From Burkholderiales bacterium (lineage in GTDB: Bacteria > Pseudomonadota > Gammaproteobacteria > Burkholderiales > JAEUOS01), in NCBI GenBank assembly GCA_016790695.1, contig JAEUOS010000063.1:62001-126000 (forward strand): a stretch of 64,000 nucleotides of DNA, written 5' to 3'. Under the pieces are notes generated by a model. It worked only from the letters and a program-made list of their open reading frames with translations. It made no database searches and was not told the DNA's origin. This document shows, piece after piece, positions 50,094-58,372 of the stretch (its first letter is position 1; each line of letters opens with the position of its first letter). The translations under genes were made by a program, and so were the position numbers.

Positions 50094-51071
50094 ATGGCGG
50101 GTTCCGGAATGGTGCGACGCGCATGCATGCTGTTTCTCGGTCTGGCGGGCGCGGCCGGCGTGTCGGCCCAGGAATTTCCCGCGCGGCCGCTGAAGCTGAT
50201 CGTCCCCTACGCCGCCGGCGGTTCGGTCGACCTGCTCGGCCGCGCGTTCGCGGAGAAGATGCAGGCGGTGCTGGGCCAGCCGATCGTCGCCGAGAACCGC
50301 ACCGGCGCCACCGGCGTGATCGCGCACCAGGCGATCGCGCGCGCCGCGCCGGACGGCTATACCCTCGGCGTTTCCGGGACCTCGCCGCTGGTGCTCGCGC
50401 CGCACCAGTACCGGAACCTCGGCTACGACCCGGCGAAGGACTTCGCCTACATCGCGTGCCCGGGCGCGACGCCGTTCGTGCTCGACGTCCATGCCGCCCT
50501 GCCGGTGAAAAGCGTCGCCGAACTCGTCGCGTACGCGAAGGCCAACCCGGGTCGGCTCAACTACGGCTCGGCGGGGGTCGGCAATTCGGCACACCTCGCC
50601 GCGGCGCTGTTCCAGCATGTCGCAGGCGTCGACCTCACGCACGTGCCCTACAAGGGCAACGCGCTGGCGATGACCGACCTGAACGCGGGGCAGATCCAGG
50701 TGCTGTTCGATCCGGTGCAGACCACGCTGCCGCAGCTGAAGAACGGGCGCATCCGCGCGCTCGCGGTGACCAGCCGCACGCGGTTCGCCGGCTTGCCGGA
50801 CGTGCCGACGATCGCCGAGTCGGGCTTTCCCTCCTACGAGTTCACGGTCTGGTACGCGTTCATCGCGCCGGCCGGCACACCGCCGGCGGTGGTGGCGCGC
50901 CTGAACGCCGAGGTCAATCGCGTGGTGCGCGACGGACCGACGCGCGAGCGCTTTGCGGCCATGGGTGCGGATCTCGCGGAGTCGACGCCGGATGGCTGCG
51001 CGGCCATGGTGCAGAAGGCGCTGCCGTTCTGGGGGAAGATGTTCGCCGACCTCGGCATCCGTCCGGAGTAG
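50094..51071 (+). CDS. Bug family substrate-binding protein
   Basis: 325 residues. Signal peptide CMLFLGLAGAAGVSAQ, cut near residue 21, then RPLKLIVPYAAGGSVD, ENRTGATGVIA and APDGYTLG. ATG 50094 has GGGAGGGA six bases upstream; ATG 50109 is an alternative. It precedes a sulfatase gene and that is followed by another Bug gene, giving a Bug-sulfatase-Bug unit on the plus strand downstream of the GntR gene. Confidence 0.92.
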   Translation: MAGSGMVRRACMLFLGLAGAAGVSAQEFPARPLKLIVPYAAGGSVDLLGRAFAEKMQAVLGQPIVAENRTGATGVIAHQAIARAAPDGYTLGVSGTSPLVLAPHQYRNLGYDPAKDFAYIACPGATPFVLDVHAALPVKSVAELVAYAKANPGRLNYGSAGVGNSAHLAAALFQHVAGVDLTHVPYKGNALAMTDLNAGQIQVLFDPVQTTLPQLKNGRIRALAVTSRTRFAGLPDVPTIAESGFPSYEFTVWYAFIAPAGTPPAVVARLNAEVNRVVRDGPTRERFAAMGADLAESTPDGCAAMVQKALPFWGKMFADLGIRPE

Positions 51072-51139
51072 GGCACGGCGCGCGTGCCCGGCGCCGAGGC
51101 GCGGGCCGAGGCGCGCGCTGTCGCGGCCGGACCCTGCGC

Positions 51140-51168
51140 TTGACCGTTCGGAACCGACCGGGCAGACT
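51140..51168 (+). promoter_or_regulatory. Promoter before the sulfatase at 51178, nearly leaderless
   Basis: TTGACC (51140-51145), 17-base spacer, CAGACT (51163-51168), nine bases to ATG 51178. Element sequences and spacing equal those before the GntR gene. No ribosome-binding site precedes the ATG. Confidence 0.45.
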
Positions 51169-51177
51169 CGCGCGACC

Positions 51178-52704
51178 ATGAAATGCGTCTTCCTGCTGTT
51201 CGACTCCCTCAACCGCCACGCCTTGTCCTGCTACGGCGGCGCAACGGTTGCCACGCCCAACTTCGCGCGCCTGGCCGCGCGCTCGACGGTGTTCGACCGC
51301 CACTTCGTCGGCAGTCTGCCGTGCATGCCGGCGCGGCGCGACATCCAGACCGGGCGCCTGAACTTCCTGCATCGCGGCTGGGGGCCGCTCGAGCCGTTCG
51401 ACCATTCGCTCGCCGCGATCCTGCGCGACAGCGGCATCGTCACCCACCTGATCACCGACCACTACCACTACTTCGAGGACGGCGGCGCCGGCTTCCACGG
51501 GCGCTATTCGTCGTGGGAGTTCATCCGCGGCCAGGAGAAGGACAAGTGGAGGGCGCCGCTCGACCCGGCGCGCGAGCGCTTCGCCGCGCGCTTCCACGAG
51601 CGCCAGCATGATTTCTCGCCCGACATCAATTCCAAGCTGCCCTACTACGTCAATCGCGAGCACCTCGAGGCCACCGGCGCGTTTCCGCTGGCGCAGTGCT
51701 TCGACGCGGCGCGCGGCTTCCTCGACGCGCACCACGCCAGCGACGACTGGTTCCTGCATCTGGAGTGCTTCGATCCGCACGAGCCGTTCTTCGCGCCGGA
51801 GCGCTTCCTGGCCGCGTTTCCCGAGGCGCTGGGCGGCAAGATCTTCGACTGGCCGACCTACGGCCATTGCGACCTCGACCCCGCGCTGCTCGGCGCGCTG
51901 CGCGCCAACTACCATGCGCTGGTCGCGGCCTGCGACCATTACCTCGGACAGCTGCTCGACTGCTTCGACCGTCACGACCTGTGGCGCGACACCTGGCTCA
52001 TCATGTCGACCGACCACGGGCTGCTCCTGGGCGAGAAGGAACTCCTGGGCAAGAACCGCCCGCCGTTCTACAACGAGATCGCGCACATTCCGCTGACCAT
52101 CGCCGCGCCGCCCGCCAGCGGCCATGCGCCCGGGCGCTGCGCCGCGCTCACCCAGGCCATCGACCTGATGCCGACCGTGCTCGACATCTTCGGGCGCGCC
52201 GTGCCGCCCGAGGTCACCGGCAGGAGCCTGGTGCCGGCGCTCGGCGGGCGCGCCGCGGTGCGCGCGTCGGGATGCATCTTCGGCCAGTTCGGGGCGGCGA
52301 TCAATTACACCGACGGGCACCACGCGTACTTCCTGTACCCGCGCGAACCGTTCGAGGCCGACCTGTTCCAGTACACCCTGAGCCCGTCGCACATGCGCAG
52401 CTTCTTCGAGCCCGGCGAGTTCGCCGCGGCGGAGGTGGTGCGCGGCCTGCCGTTCACGCGCGGCTATCCGGTGTGGCGCCTGCCGGTGCAGAAGGAGGCG
52501 GCCGCCAACATGACGCGCCGCTACCCGCTGATCGATGCCCACGACGCGCTGTTCGATCTCGGCGTCGACCCGGCGCAGCGCCGGCCGCTCGAGGACCCGG
52601 CGCTCGCCGCGCAGATGCGCGCGTCGATCGCCGCGCTGATGCATGCCAACGATGCGCCCGACGAGATGTTCGCGCGCTACCGACTGAGGAGACCCGGAAC
52701 ATGA
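51178..52704 (+). CDS. Sulfatase family hydrolase (divergent)
   Basis: 508 residues. The formylglycine motif is CMPAR with Cys49 (SLPCMPARRDIQTG) and STDHGLLLGEKE near residue 275 supplies metal ligands. It starts CVFLLFDSLNRHALSCYGG, with Ser-Leu-Asn where most sulfatases have Asp/Gln, a subgroup found in many sulfatase-like hydrolases of unknown substrate. No signal peptide. It follows a Bug gene by about 100 bases and overlaps the next Bug gene by four bases (ATGA), so the latter pair is translationally coupled. Confidence 0.88.
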   Translation: MKCVFLLFDSLNRHALSCYGGATVATPNFARLAARSTVFDRHFVGSLPCMPARRDIQTGRLNFLHRGWGPLEPFDHSLAAILRDSGIVTHLITDHYHYFEDGGAGFHGRYSSWEFIRGQEKDKWRAPLDPARERFAARFHERQHDFSPDINSKLPYYVNREHLEATGAFPLAQCFDAARGFLDAHHASDDWFLHLECFDPHEPFFAPERFLAAFPEALGGKIFDWPTYGHCDLDPALLGALRANYHALVAACDHYLGQLLDCFDRHDLWRDTWLIMSTDHGLLLGEKELLGKNRPPFYNEIAHIPLTIAAPPASGHAPGRCAALTQAIDLMPTVLDIFGRAVPPEVTGRSLVPALGGRAAVRASGCIFGQFGAAINYTDGHHAYFLYPREPFEADLFQYTLSPSHMRSFFEPGEFAAAEVVRGLPFTRGYPVWRLPVQKEAAANMTRRYPLIDAHDALFDLGVDPAQRRPLEDPALAAQMRASIAALMHANDAPDEMFARYRLRRPGT

Positions 52705-53666
52705 ATCCCTTGCGCATCTTCGGCGCGATCGCCGCCCTGTCCCTTTCCGCGGGCGCCTTCGCCCAGGGCTGGCCGGACCGGCCGATCAGTCTGGTGGTCG
52801 GCTTCCCGCCCGGCGGCGGCGTCGACATCGTCGCGCGGCAGCTTGCCGACCGGCTCTCCGAGCAGCTGGGCCAGCGCGTCGCGGTCGACAACCGTGCCGG
52901 CGCCAACGGCAACGTCGCCATGGAGTACGTCGCGCGCGCGCGGCCGGACGGGTACACGATGCTGATGGGCAATGTCGGCAACCTGGCGATCAATCCGGCG
53001 CTGTATTCCAAGCTCGGCTTCGATACCCTGAAGGACTTCGCGCCGATCTCGCGCGTGATCGTGCAGCCGCTGGTCGCGGTGGTGCCGAGCGCCTCGCCGA
53101 TCACCAACCTCGCGCAACTGCTGGCGGCGCTGCGCGCCAGGCCCGGCGAATTCAACTTCGGCTCGGGCGGCAACGGCAACATCAACCACCTGTCCGGCGA
53201 ACTGCTCAAGCTGCAGGCCGGCGTCCAGTTCACCCACGTGCCCTACAAGGGGAGCGCGCCGGCGGTGGCCGATCTGGTGGCCGGGCGCATGCATCTGATG
53301 ATCGACGGCGCCAACGTGATGACGTCGTTCGTCCGGGACGGGCGCCTGCGCGCGATCTACACCACCGGCGAAGCGCGCTCGCCCGCCTATCCGGACGTGC
53401 CCACCGCGCGCGAGGCGGGCCTGCCCGACATGGTGGTCTACGGGTGGCAGGGCGTGCTGGCCCCGGCCGGCACGCCGGCCGCGGTGATCGAGCGCATGAG
53501 TCAGGAGATCGCTCGCGCGCTGGCGCAGCCGGAGCTGCGCAATCGGCTCGCCGCGCAGGGTACCGAGCCGGCGCCGCTGCCGCCCGCGCAGTTCCAGGCG
53601 TTCCTGGCCGCCGAGCACAGGCGCTACGGCGAGGTGGTGCGCAGCGCGAAGGTCTCGCTCGACTAG
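52701..53666 (+). CDS. Bug family substrate-binding protein
   Basis: 321 residues. Sec signal (IFGAIAALSLSAGAFAQ, cut near residue 21), then RPISLVVGFPPGGGVD, DNRAGANGNVA and RPDGYTML. ATG 52701 has GAGGAGA upstream and overlaps the sulfatase stop. GFPPGGGVD is a common Bug variant. Coupling to the sulfatase suggests that this protein, more than the one upstream, is the partner binding protein for its substrate. Confidence 0.93.
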   Translation: MNPLRIFGAIAALSLSAGAFAQGWPDRPISLVVGFPPGGGVDIVARQLADRLSEQLGQRVAVDNRAGANGNVAMEYVARARPDGYTMLMGNVGNLAINPALYSKLGFDTLKDFAPISRVIVQPLVAVVPSASPITNLAQLLAALRARPGEFNFGSGGNGNINHLSGELLKLQAGVQFTHVPYKGSAPAVADLVAGRMHLMIDGANVMTSFVRDGRLRAIYTTGEARSPAYPDVPTAREAGLPDMVVYGWQGVLAPAGTPAAVIERMSQEIARALAQPELRNRLAAQGTEPAPLPPAQFQAFLAAEHRRYGEVVRSAKVSLD

Positions 53667-53726
53667 GACCGTCGACCCCGCGCTCGGCCATAATCGTGCC
53701 TTTCCCCAACGTTGAAGGTGCGTGAC

Positions 53727-54491
53727 GTGAACGATCTCTTCTCCCTGGCAGGGCGCGTCGCCCTGGTGACCGGCGGCTCGCGCGGCATCGGCCGCATGAT
53801 CGCCGAGGGTTTCCTGCGCGCCGGCGCCAGGGTCTACATCTCGGCGCGCAAGGCGGAGGCCTGCGACAGGACCGCCGCCGAACTCTCCGCGCTCGGCACC
53901 TGCGTCTCGATCCCGATGGACGTCTCGTCGATGAACGGGGTGAAGGCGCTGACCGACGCGATCGGCGCGCGCGAGAGCCGCCTCGACATCCTCGTCAACA
54001 ACGCGGGCGCCGCCTGGGGCGCGCCGTTCGACGACTTTCCCGAGGCCGGCTGGGACAAGGTCGCGACGCTCAACATGAAGACGCCCTTCTTCCTCACCCA
54101 GGCGCTGTCGCCGCTGCTGCGCGCCGCGGCCAGGACGCATGTCGCCAAGGTCATCAACATCGCCTCGATCGACGGCATCTCGGTCAATCCGCAGGAAACC
54201 TACTCCTACGCGGCGTCGAAGGCCGGCCTGATCCAGCTGACGCGGCGCATGGCGCTGAAGCTCGCGCCGGAGAACATCGCGGTCTCGGCGATCGCGCCCG
54301 GCGCCTTCGCCTCCGAGATGAACCGCGACGCGCGCGACAACGCCGCCGAGGTCGTCAAGCGCATCCCCGCCGGCCGCATCGGCACGATGGAGGACATGGC
54401 GGGCGCGGCGATCTACCTCGCTTCGCGCGCCGGCGACTACGTGGTCGGCTCGACCCTGATCGTCGACGGCGGCGTCACCCACGCGCGCTGA
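53727..54491 (+). CDS. SDR family oxidoreductase (gluconate 5-dehydrogenase/FabG-like)
   Basis: 254 residues. TGGSRGIG (residues 15-22) binds cofactor, NNAG is present, and the catalytic residues are Ser in IASIDG and YSYAASK. Closest in pattern to the SDRs annotated as gluconate 5-dehydrogenase or 3-oxoacyl reductase. GTG 53727 (NDLFSLAGRVALVTGG) has GAAGG eight bases upstream; TTG 53712 and GTG 53718 are possible. A CATAAT at 53689-53694 could be its -10 box. Followed by a crotonase gene; both may act on a CoA-linked or free hydroxyacid. Confidence 0.9.
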   Translation: MNDLFSLAGRVALVTGGSRGIGRMIAEGFLRAGARVYISARKAEACDRTAAELSALGTCVSIPMDVSSMNGVKALTDAIGARESRLDILVNNAGAAWGAPFDDFPEAGWDKVATLNMKTPFFLTQALSPLLRAAARTHVAKVINIASIDGISVNPQETYSYAASKAGLIQLTRRMALKLAPENIAVSAIAPGAFASEMNRDARDNAAEVVKRIPAGRIGTMEDMAGAAIYLASRAGDYVVGSTLIVDGGVTHAR

Positions 54492-54525
54492 CGCGCGTAC
54501 GCCAACCGCACGGGAGAGGCACGAC

Positions 54526-55299
54526 ATGGCAGGAGTCAGACGAGAACGCGAGGGATCGGTGGCGATCCTGACGCTCGACGAACCCGCGAGCCTGAATGCG
54601 ATGACGCCCGACCTGCTCGGCGACCTCGCCGCGGCGCTCGGCGAGGTCGCCGCCGATGCGCAGGTGCGCGCGCTGGTGCTCACCGGCGCCGGCCGCGGCT
54701 TCTGCTCGGGCCAGAACCTGAAAGCGTTCGAGGCGCTCGGCGACGACATCGCCGCCTCGGTGATGCGGCTCTACTGGCCGGCCTTCCAGGCCTTGCGCGC
54801 CTGCCGGGTGCCGGTGGTGGTCGCGGTCAACGGCGTGGCCGCGGGCGGCGGCATGAGCCTGGCGATGGCGGGCGACATGATCGTCGCCGCGCAGAGCGCG
54901 TCGTTCATCCAGGTGTTCAGCCGCATCGGCCTGGTGCCCGACCTCGGGTCGACCTGGCTGCTGCCGCGCCTGGTCGGCCGGCAGCGCGCGCTCGAGATGA
55001 TGTTCCTCAACGAACCGCTCGACGCGGCGCGGGCCCGGGAGTGGGGGCTGGTGCGCGAGGTGTTTCCCGACGCCGACCTGCGCGCCGGCGCGCTGGCGCT
55101 GGCGGCGCGCCTGGCCGCGGGCCCGACGCGCGCGCTGGTCGAGACGCGGCGCCTGATCGAGCAGAGCGAGTTCTCGACCTATCACGAGCAGTTCCAGCGC
55201 GAGATCGCGGTGCAGGCCCAGGTGCGCACCTCGGCCGACGCGCTCGAGGGGCGCGCGGCCTTTGTCGAGAAGCGCAAGGCGGTGTTTCGCGGCAAGTGA
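54526..55299 (+). CDS. Enoyl-CoA hydratase/isomerase family protein
   Basis: 257-residue crotonase. The oxyanion-hole segments are GAGRGFCSGQNLK near residue 58 and NGVAAGGGMSLA near 103; RIGLVPDLGSTWLLPRLVG near 130 resembles the PaaG-type isomerase active site, with Asp rather than Glu. It hydrates or isomerises an enoyl-CoA. It lies 34 bases after an SDR gene. No acyl-CoA ligase or dehydrogenase is in the window, so the parent pathway is only partly seen; aromatic or branched-acid degradation is plausible. Confidence 0.92.
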   Translation: MAGVRREREGSVAILTLDEPASLNAMTPDLLGDLAAALGEVAADAQVRALVLTGAGRGFCSGQNLKAFEALGDDIAASVMRLYWPAFQALRACRVPVVVAVNGVAAGGGMSLAMAGDMIVAAQSASFIQVFSRIGLVPDLGSTWLLPRLVGRQRALEMMFLNEPLDAARAREWGLVREVFPDADLRAGALALAARLAAGPTRALVETRRLIEQSEFSTYHEQFQREIAVQAQVRTSADALEGRAAFVEKRKAVFRGK

Positions 55300-55339
55300 G
55301 GCGGCGAGTGAGGCGACGCGCCGCCTGCGCGCGCGGCGT

Positions 55340-56155
55340 TCAGATCGCCCGCTTGACCCCCAGGCGGGCGGCGAACTTGCGCATGCCGGCGAGCCAGCGG
55401 TCGTACCCCTGCGCCTTGCGCTGGAAGTAGTCGAGCACCTGCGGGTGCGGCAGGATCAGGAAGGTCTCGGCGTCGATGCCGGCGACGACGCAGTCCGCCA
55501 GCGCCTCGGGCGACATGACGCCGTCGTTGGCGGCCGCCGCGGAGCCCGACCGGCCCTGGATCATCGGCGTGTCGACCGCCTGCGGGCACAGCACCGAGAC
55601 GCGGATGCCGGCGTCGCCGTGATGGATGGCGAGATACTCGGCGAAGGCGATCGCCGCGTGCTTGGTGACCGCGTAGGTGGCCGAGGGCAGCGAGGTCAGC
55701 AGGCCCGCGGCCGACGCGGTGTTGAGCAGGTAACCGCCGCCGCGCGCGCGCATGCCGGGCACGACCGCGCGCGCCGCATAGACGTGCGCCATCAGGTGCA
55801 CCTGCCAGGAGAGCGTCCACTCGGCATCCGGCGCGTCCTCGGTGCCGTCGCGGATGATGCCGGCGTTGGAGCAGAACACGTCGATGTGCCCGAAGCGCGC
55901 CTCGGCAGCGGCGACGAGCGCCTTGACGCCGGCCTCGCTGCCGACGTCGCAGGGCACGGCGATCGCCGCCACCGCGGCACGGCCGTCGATGCCGGCGCCC
56001 AGGTCCCGGGCGAGCGCCTCGAGCGCGGCGCCCTGGCGCGGCAGGTCGGCCAGGACCAGCCCCTTCGGGTGCTCGCCGGCGAAGCGCAGCGCGAGCGCGC
56101 GCCCGATGCCGCTGGCGGCGCCGGTGATGACGATGATGCGGTCGTGCAATTTCAT
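55340..56155 (-). CDS. SDR family oxidoreductase
   Basis: 271 residues. TGAASGIG (residues 11-18), SNAG near 88, and catalytic Ser in TASAAGLL with YAVTK as YxxxK. A long C-terminal tail (PHPQVLDYFQRKAQGYDRW) is typical of SDRs of the 15-hydroxyprostaglandin/retinol-like group in proteobacteria. ATG 56155 has GAGGGA upstream. Convergent with the crotonase gene and co-directional with the PobA-like gene just upstream (37-base gap), so it probably acts on the hydroxylated product or a side-chain alcohol. Confidence 0.9.
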   Translation of the reverse strand: MKLHDRIIVITGAASGIGRALALRFAGEHPKGLVLADLPRQGAALEALARDLGAGIDGRAAVAAIAVPCDVGSEAGVKALVAAAEARFGHIDVFCSNAGIIRDGTEDAPDAEWTLSWQVHLMAHVYAARAVVPGMRARGGGYLLNTASAAGLLTSLPSATYAVTKHAAIAFAEYLAIHHGDAGIRVSVLCPQAVDTPMIQGRSGSAAAANDGVMSPEALADCVVAGIDAETFLILPHPQVLDYFQRKAQGYDRWLAGMRKFAARLGVKRAI

Positions 56156-56192
56156 GGCGTCGGATCCCTCGTGGCTGGTTGGCGGGGCGTGA

Positions 56193-57374
56193 TCACGGCT
56201 CGAACGGCAGCCCGACGAAGCTCTCGGCATAGGTGCGCATGCCGGTCGCCGTGCCGGTCATGTACGCGAGCTTTTCGCGCTGCAGGCGCCACGCGTAGTC
56301 GCTGGCGCCCGGGAACCGGTGCAACAGCGTGCACATTTCCGCGGCGAAGCGCTGCACCTGCCAGGTGCGCCGCAAGCAGGCGGCGGAGTAGCCGTCGAGG
56401 CCTTCGCGGCGGCCGGTCCGGTAGAACGCGGCGAACGCGGGGGCGAGCAGCGCGATGTCGGCCATCGCCGAATTGAGGCCCTTGGCGCCGGTCGGGGGCA
56501 CGATGTGCGCGGCGTCGCCGGCCAGGAACAGCGTGCCGTAGGACAGCGGCTCGACCACGAAGCTCTTCATCGCCGTCACGCTCTTCTGCACGATCGGCCC
56601 GCGCGCGACCGGCGGCCGGTCGGGCACGTCGAGCCGCAGCGCGAGCTCGCTCCAGATGCGCTCGTCGGACCAGTTGTCGGCGCGGTCGTCCGGCGGACAC
56701 TGCAGGTACATGCGGCTGATGGTCGGGGCGCGGAAGCTCTGCATCGCGAAGCCGCGCTCGTGGCAGGCATAGGCCACCTCCAGCGACGGCGGCGCGACCT
56801 CGGCCAGGATGCCGAGCCAGCCGAACGGATAGTTCTCCTCGAAGACCCGCTGCACGCTTGCCGGGATCGCCTGGCGGCACACGCCGTGGTAGCCGTCGCA
56901 GCCGGCGATGAAGTCGCATTCGAGGCGGCGCACGCTGCCGCCCGCCTCGTAGTGAATCACCGGGCGCGCGCTCTCGAGGCCGTCGATGCGCCGCACCGGC
57001 GTGTCGAAGCGCACCTCCCCGCCGGCCGCCGCGCGCGCCTCGAGCAGGTCGGAGACGATCTCGTACTGCGGGTAGATGGTGAACGGATGCCCGGTGATGG
57101 CGCGGAAATCGACGCGATGGCCGCACCCGTCGAAGCGGAAATCGGTCGCGGCAACCGACAGGGCGAGCTTCCTCATGCGCGCGCCCAGGCCGACGCGCTC
57201 GAGCAGCGCGACGGCGCCGTGCTCGAGGCCGCCCGCGCGCAGGCGCGTGCCGACGTGCTCGCGGTTGCCGCGCTCGAACACCACCGACTCGACGCCGGCC
57301 AGGTGCAGCATGTGCGACAGGAGCAGGCCGGCCGGGCCGGCGCCGACGATGCCGACCTGCGTGCGCTCGGTCAT
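56193..57374 (-). CDS. pobA: 4-hydroxybenzoate 3-monooxygenase-like flavoprotein
   Basis: 393 residues, the length of PobA, which turns 4-hydroxybenzoate into protocatechuate with NADPH and O2. FAD fingerprint GAGPAG (residues 10-15), DG motif CDGYHGVCRQ near 160, and GDAAHIVPPTGAKGLN near 285 are all present. YPFGWLGILAE and the C-terminal ENYVGLP-like ESFVGLPFE match PobA as I recall it. ATG 57374 has AGGAG upstream. Grouped with a Bug gene and an HpcH/HpaI aldolase upstream and an SDR downstream. A related hydroxybenzoate is possible instead of 4-hydroxybenzoate. Confidence 0.85.
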   Translation of the reverse strand: MTERTQVGIVGAGPAGLLLSHMLHLAGVESVVFERGNREHVGTRLRAGGLEHGAVALLERVGLGARMRKLALSVAATDFRFDGCGHRVDFRAITGHPFTIYPQYEIVSDLLEARAAAGGEVRFDTPVRRIDGLESARPVIHYEAGGSVRRLECDFIAGCDGYHGVCRQAIPASVQRVFEENYPFGWLGILAEVAPPSLEVAYACHERGFAMQSFRAPTISRMYLQCPPDDRADNWSDERIWSELALRLDVPDRPPVARGPIVQKSVTAMKSFVVEPLSYGTLFLAGDAAHIVPPTGAKGLNSAMADIALLAPAFAAFYRTGRREGLDGYSAACLRRTWQVQRFAAEMCTLLHRFPGASDYAWRLQREKLAYMTGTATGMRTYAESFVGLPFEP

Positions 57375-57384
57375 GTCCGCGCTC

Positions 57385-58353
57385 CTACTCGAGCTTGGTG
57401 CCGGAGTCCCTGACCACCTTGGCCCAGCGCGCGAGCTCCGCGGCGATGGTGGCGCGAAACTGCTCGGGCGTGTCGCCGATCGCCACCGAGCCGATGTCGG
57501 CCAGGCGCGACTGGAATGCCGGCTCGCGCACGATGCGCTGGATCGCGGCCGACAGGCGGTTGACGATCTCCGGCGGCGTGCGCCCCGGCGCGACGATGCC
57601 GTTCCAGGGGCCGGACTCGTAGCCGGGCAGGCCGGACTCGGCGATCGTCGGCAGCTCGGGCGCGGACGGCTGGCGCCGCGCGCTGGTGACCGCGAGGCCG
57701 CGCAGCTTGCCGGTCTTCATGTGCGGCAGGGCGTCGAACATGTTGTTGAAGGAGATCGGCACGTCGCCGGCGAGCGCCGCCACCGCGAGCGGCGCGCCGC
57801 CCTTGAACGGGATGTGGGTCATCGACACCCCGGCCATCGCCTTGAACATCTCGCCGGACATGTGGGTGGTCGAGGCGACGCCGCCGGAGCCGATCGCCCA
57901 CTTGTCGGGCTCGCGCTTGAGCAGCGCAACGAGCTCGGCAACGCTCTTCGCCGGCACCGTCGGATGGACCAGCAGCACCAGCGCGTTGCTGCCGACATTG
58001 GACACCGGCGCCAGGTCGCGCACCGGGTCGAACGGGATCTTCGGCGAGAGCGCCGGCATCACCACGTGCGGTCCGGTCGAGGACATGAGCAGCGTGTAGC
58101 CGTCCGGCGCCGCCTTGGCGACGAACTCGGTCGCGATCACGCCGCCGCCGCCGGCGCGGTTCTCCACCGTGACGCCCTGGCCCAGCGCCTCGGCCAGGCG
58201 CGGCGCCAGCAGCCGCGCGATGGCGTCGGTGTTGCCGCCGGCCGCGTAGGGCACGACGATGCGCAGGGGCCGGGTCGGCCAGTCCTGCGCCTGGAGCGCG
58301 GCGGCGCCGAGGAGCAGGACGGCGGCGGTGAGGCGGCGCAGCAGGTCGCGCAT
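57385..58353 (-). CDS. Bug family substrate-binding protein
   Basis: 322 residues. Sec signal (LTAAVLLLGAAALQAQ, cut near residue 23), then RPLRIVVPYAAGGNTD, ENRAGGGGVIA and APDGYTLL. ATG 58353 has GGGGAG upstream. It lies ten bases before the PobA-like gene and 19 bases after the aldolase gene, so all are likely one leftward operon. Unlike the other Bug genes in the 24-53 kb region it has no sulfatase neighbour. Its ligand may be an aromatic acid. Confidence 0.93.
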   Translation of the reverse strand: MRDLLRRLTAAVLLLGAAALQAQDWPTRPLRIVVPYAAGGNTDAIARLLAPRLAEALGQGVTVENRAGGGGVIATEFVAKAAPDGYTLLMSSTGPHVVMPALSPKIPFDPVRDLAPVSNVGSNALVLLVHPTVPAKSVAELVALLKREPDKWAIGSGGVASTTHMSGEMFKAMAGVSMTHIPFKGGAPLAVAALAGDVPISFNNMFDALPHMKTGKLRGLAVTSARRQPSAPELPTIAESGLPGYESGPWNGIVAPGRTPPEIVNRLSAAIQRIVREPAFQSRLADIGSVAIGDTPEQFRATIAAELARWAKVVRDSGTKLE

Positions 58354-58372
58354 GACGTGTCTCCCCGGGCGC

